The translations under genes and the position numbers were made by a program. A DNA stretch of 64,000 bases from Abelmoschus esculentus. Lineage: Eukaryota; Streptophyta; Magnoliopsida; Malvales; Malvaceae. Shown in pieces: positions 61,135-64,000 of the stretch. The notes under the pieces were generated by a model. It made no database searches. It was not told where the DNA came from and saw only the letters and a list, made by a program, of their open reading frames with translations. The stretch covers positions 4,347,501 through 4,411,500 of the forward strand of contig JAUCBN010000007.1 of NCBI GenBank assembly GCA_035048815.1, written 5' to 3'. Every line of letters begins with the position of its first letter. Position 1 is the first letter of the stretch.

Positions 61135-63058
61135 TCAAGGGAGTTCAGACATTTGAAAGGCAGCAGGCATGTGATTCCACGCACAAGAATCAGGCCACCA
61201 TGCTCGACTTGAGATTCAGATAGATGTTCCAGCTGCCATATTCTTGTACTCGATACTCAAATCTTCACTGAGAAGAGTTGCTATGGAATCGGTCATGATC
61301 ATTTGGTCCTTATCAAAAACAAAACCCGGCTCAAGCCAACTAGAAGCAAGTAATGTATCAGAGCCACAACTGTCCAACAGAATAGGAGCCTCATTTTGTA
61401 TCTCTGGGGTCAAAACATGGTCAGCTGGTTCTGATTTCACGGAGACTCTGAAAAAAAAATCCAAATAGAGTTACTAAACACTAGAAAAACAATGGACAGA
61501 AATCGAGAATGAACATTTGTCTCCAATACACTTGGAATATTAGTTTAAGTAGGGATGATAACAGATAGCTAAAAGTATCCAACACTATCTGATCCATTTT
61601 TTGTGGATTTCATATATTATACATGGATATCCGATATTTGAACCACTTCGGTTTTGGTTCAAATAGTATCGAATATCTGAATCCAATTTACTTAATAGGA
61701 TATGCGAATGCATCAATTTACATTTTTGTAAAAATATGGAATCATATGCAGCAAGCCCAGATTAGAGAGGTGCTCACCAGTAAAGGTTTCAGCAGGTGGC
61801 TGTTCATCCAACGAACTGCCACTTGCACTGATACCCTCAATTAAAAGAGAAGTTGCTGAATGACCCGTGGGAGAAAGAGGTTCACAACAGTTTTCCCATT
61901 CTGACTCACAAATGTTGAAAGTGGAACTTTCAGCTATATCACCGGGAGTTGCTGAATTTGAACTCGTTTCAGATGCGTGGTTCTTTGCACTGCTTAGAGT
62001 TTTTGCCTCGTGAACTAATGCATCCAGCAGGCCACTATTACGGGGTGAAAGGCTATCCGACTCTGCTCTGCTGGTTGGTGGAGGTGACTGAATAAAAGCA
62101 TCAATAGACTCAAGTAAAGGTGGTGAGCTAGACTGTGTGCCCCAGTTACCGAATTCAGTTTCTGGATATTGGAGTGAAGGGAGCTCCAATTTCACAGCCT
62201 TAAAAGCAGGCTCTGAAGCAGAGAAATTTTCATTTGAAAGGGTATGGGCTACCTGGGAATATACCAATTTGGAAGGATTTATTTGTTGCAGGATCTGGTT
62301 CAATCGGGAAAGGTAGCCAAAAGGACTGAGCAGCCTTGTCCGAAATGTCATCCTGAAACTGCTCAAACAAGGGGTATTCATTTTTAAGAGCAGCGGTGTA
62401 ACCAGGAAAAAAAGGTTGTAGCTTCTCGAAGACGCTTCTGGCGATGGATTGTTGGCAACATGAAACTACAATATTGAGAACCTAGACCTTTCATCATCAT
62501 GCTGCTTGTGGATATATCGGGAAGTTGAGGAACATAAGGCAGGACATTTTGACTTGCCTTTAAACTGTCAAATATGACATCAGGTATCTCGTAGCTGTTG
62601 TTCCGCAAGATATCATGCGGTCCTTTATCCCGTCCATTAACTGCACTGGTACTGTGACGCTCCTGCAATGCTTGCAAGCACACTTCAGAAGGGTAGAGAG
62701 GTAACCCAGCACGCTGACGTCTCTTAATCCTGGTATTCCAATAATTTTTTATCTCATTATCTGTACGACCAGGCAACTGCAACAGAGAATAGATACAAGT
62801 TTCAGACACCTAAAAGACATGTATACAATTTTGGTAACCGAAAATTTTATCATGCTTTGCACAAGTGTTTAGCATTTCCAATTCCAAGAAGGTTTTATCC
62901 ATTTTAAGGCATGTATACAACTTCAGCAGATGTCCATGGTCCTTTCTTCAGAACAACACCGTCACCTGAGAGTTCTCCACAGTTGCCAGCATCAAACGAC
63001 GGTTCTGCCTGATCCTTAGAGGGAATTCCATCTTCCCTCTCATGTTTTGTGTGACTCA
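61135..63058 (-). pseudogene. Degenerate GAMYB-like (MYB33/65 type) gene lacking most of R2R3
   Basis: GAMYB factors activate gibberellin-response genes in anthers and aleurone. Reading the minus strand from the ATG at 63058: MSHTKHEREDGIPSK..., then LKKGPWTSAE, the very start of repeat R2; then the sequence leaves the family and meets a stop. The next exon (acceptor ending at 62779-62780) resumes at LPGRTDNEIKNYWNTRIKRR near the end of R3, so roughly 70 residues of R2R3 are absent. Family-specific parts continue: AGLPLYPSEVCLQAL, SYEIPDVIFDSLKASQNVLP, LPDISTSSMMMKGLGSQYCS, HRQKRLREATT, KAVKLELPSLQYPETEFGNW, SPRNSGLLDALVHEAKTL, DQMIMTDSIATLLSEDLS. Further lesions: extra base in an A7 run (62407-62413), extra base at 62246-62248, and a TGA at 61216-61218 that cuts off the family's conserved end (WNHMPAAFQMSELP, still readable in frame to 61135). 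It cannot make a normal MYB. Confidence 0.87.
62168..62188 (-). promoter_or_regulatory. miR159 target site in the degenerate GAMYB-like gene
   Basis: The minus strand over these 21 bases encodes the conserved LELPSLQYP segment and reads GGAGCTCCCTTCACTCCAA in its core. It pairs with miR159 as I remember it, with only one or two mismatches and a G:U near the ends; the central cleavage region is fully matched. This is the standard site of MYB33/65/GAMYB genes. Confidence 0.88.
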
Positions 63059-64000
63059 TCTCTTAGTAATCACACAAACCCCCTTTCAACAAGTGAGGAC
63101 CATCCAAAACCTGAAACAAGATACAAGATGGATGACAAAAAATTAAATTACCGAGAACCAAAGAAAACACAACACCTTGTCCACTTTCTTTTTCATTATT
63201 GAACTCTACTCCCATAAGTACATTTATATCTTTCTTTCCTAATACACACGCTTTATGCATCACGACAGGCTACAAATGGATGATGGATCAACCAGCAGAT
63301 TCCTTTATGCATTGATTGCACTATGACTGTCATAGATTTACTCCAATAATACATCATTAATAAACTACAAGCTGCACTAATTCCACCATCAGCTATTTAT
63401 TTATATTAAATTACCTGCCTTATGAAGATGCAAAATTTGGGGGGAAATTTGCCAAAAACAAAAGTTCTTTAAATGAGCTCAATTATGGTTCCTGATTGAA
63501 CTGAGAGCTGAGGTAATAGCGAGAATCGAAAACCTGAAAATCAACCCAAAAAATTAATTAAAATTCAATGAATTCCTTGATCTACAATCATTAATAACAA
63601 AAGAACAAACCCCTAAATAAAATATATATTGAAATTCTAACCGTAGTTTTTGAGCTAGAAGGAAAAGGATCCGAGAATAGAAAGAACAAAACATCGAATT
63701 TAGCAACCAAACGACTGCAAGAAAACAAAATGGGATTTTTTTTAAAAAAATTTTGTTTATTTTATGAAATTTTGCGGATTTGTGTTTGGGGGAAGAGAAA
63801 ACAGAAAGAAAAATGTTATTATAATAAAGAACAGGGAAGGAAATGAGAAAGAAAGGGAAGCTAAAAGCTTATAAGAGAGAAAGAGGGAGAAAATCGTCGG
63901 AAGAAGAGGAGATAAAGGAGCAAAAGAAGGAAATAAAGAAAGAAAAGGAGGGTTTTATTTATTTATTTATTTATGTATTATCGTCATGGTTTTTGTATTA
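63059..64000 (-). other. 5' leader and promoter side of the MYB locus
   Basis: On the minus strand a TTGTTTCAG acceptor (around 63111-63119) precedes the ATG exon, and a second TTTTCAG acceptor is visible near 63532, so the leader seems split by introns as in GAMYB genes. The region 63840-63960 is strongly A/G-rich on the plus strand (pyrimidine-rich on the gene's strand), typical of a plant leader. No separate gene was seen. Confidence 0.5.

Noticed and set aside
60960..61200. Leucine-rich-repeat-like reading on the minus strand (CLLPFKCLNSLEIRH and DALEELELENES)
   Set aside because: The first part overlaps the MYB C-terminus in another frame, and the MYB reading (WNHMPAAFQMSELP) is far more specific. 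The second part lies after the MYB stop and stands alone.
43469..63058. A new multi-gene defence or metabolic cluster on the right side of the window
   Set aside because: The genes are individually known and functionally mixed (ESCRT, dirigent, BTB, NAC, metacaspase, MYB); nothing links them beyond position.
1..64000. CRISPR arrays, bacterial-type operons, organellar inserts, tRNA or rRNA genes
   Set aside because: No regularly spaced repeats, clustered intronless bacterial-type genes or recognisable tRNA B-box/rRNA sequence were seen on reading.

Overview
The window looks like nuclear DNA of a eudicot plant. Genes are split by short AT-rich introns with GT/AG borders, intergenic DNA is very AT-rich, and every recognisable protein is of plant type: plant xylose isomerase, ATL RING-H2 protein, phytocystatin, type II metacaspases, a dirigent protein, and a GAMYB-type MYB with a miR159 site. 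A rosid, possibly Malvaceae, is a guess from the general look of the proteins. No bacterial, organellar or viral genes, CRISPR arrays or tRNA/rRNA genes were seen. I rebuilt gene models by hand by joining exons at splice sites so that reading frame and family similarity are kept.

Layout from left to right: 3' part of an Integrator subunit 9 gene (+, 1-4629); xylose isomerase (+, 20 coding exons, 5924-11244); Mediator subunit 26c-like (-, 9 exons, 12560-14535); a DUF1218 membrane protein gene with a frameshift (+, 16510-17719); chloroplast RAP-domain protein (+, 20491-22935); hydroxyproline O-arabinosyltransferase (+, 25337-28698); ATL RING-H2 E3 ligase (+, 29443-29979); an atypical cytochrome P450 (+, 32883-36289); long phytocystatin (+, 37072-38173); NC2-alpha/DRAP1 (-, 38942-42157); metacaspase-9-like gene A (-, 43469-44528); ELC/VPS23 (+, 45757-47001); dirigent protein (-, 48421-49194); a BTB/KCTD-type protein broken by a 10-bp tandem duplication (+, 51597-53052); NAC-alpha (-, 53548-55279); metacaspase-9-like gene B (+, 58838-59844); and a degenerate GAMYB-like gene (-, 61135-63058).

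The genes are mostly unrelated housekeeping or regulatory genes, each with its own promoter, and they do not form one pathway. Two loose themes stand out: protease and cell-death control (a cystatin and two metacaspase-9-like genes within 23 kb) and the RNA polymerase II machinery (Integrator, Mediator, NC2).

The most interesting structures are three. First, the MYB gene has lost most of its DNA-binding domain and carries three further lesions, yet keeps its miR159 target site. Second, a perfect 10-bp duplication shifts the frame of the BTB gene. Third, there are three foldback (MITE-like) elements with perfect 9-bp target-site duplications, two of them from one family. I did not find a clearly new multi-gene system. 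Three of 17 genes carry frame lesions, so assembly error must be excluded before they are called pseudogenes.
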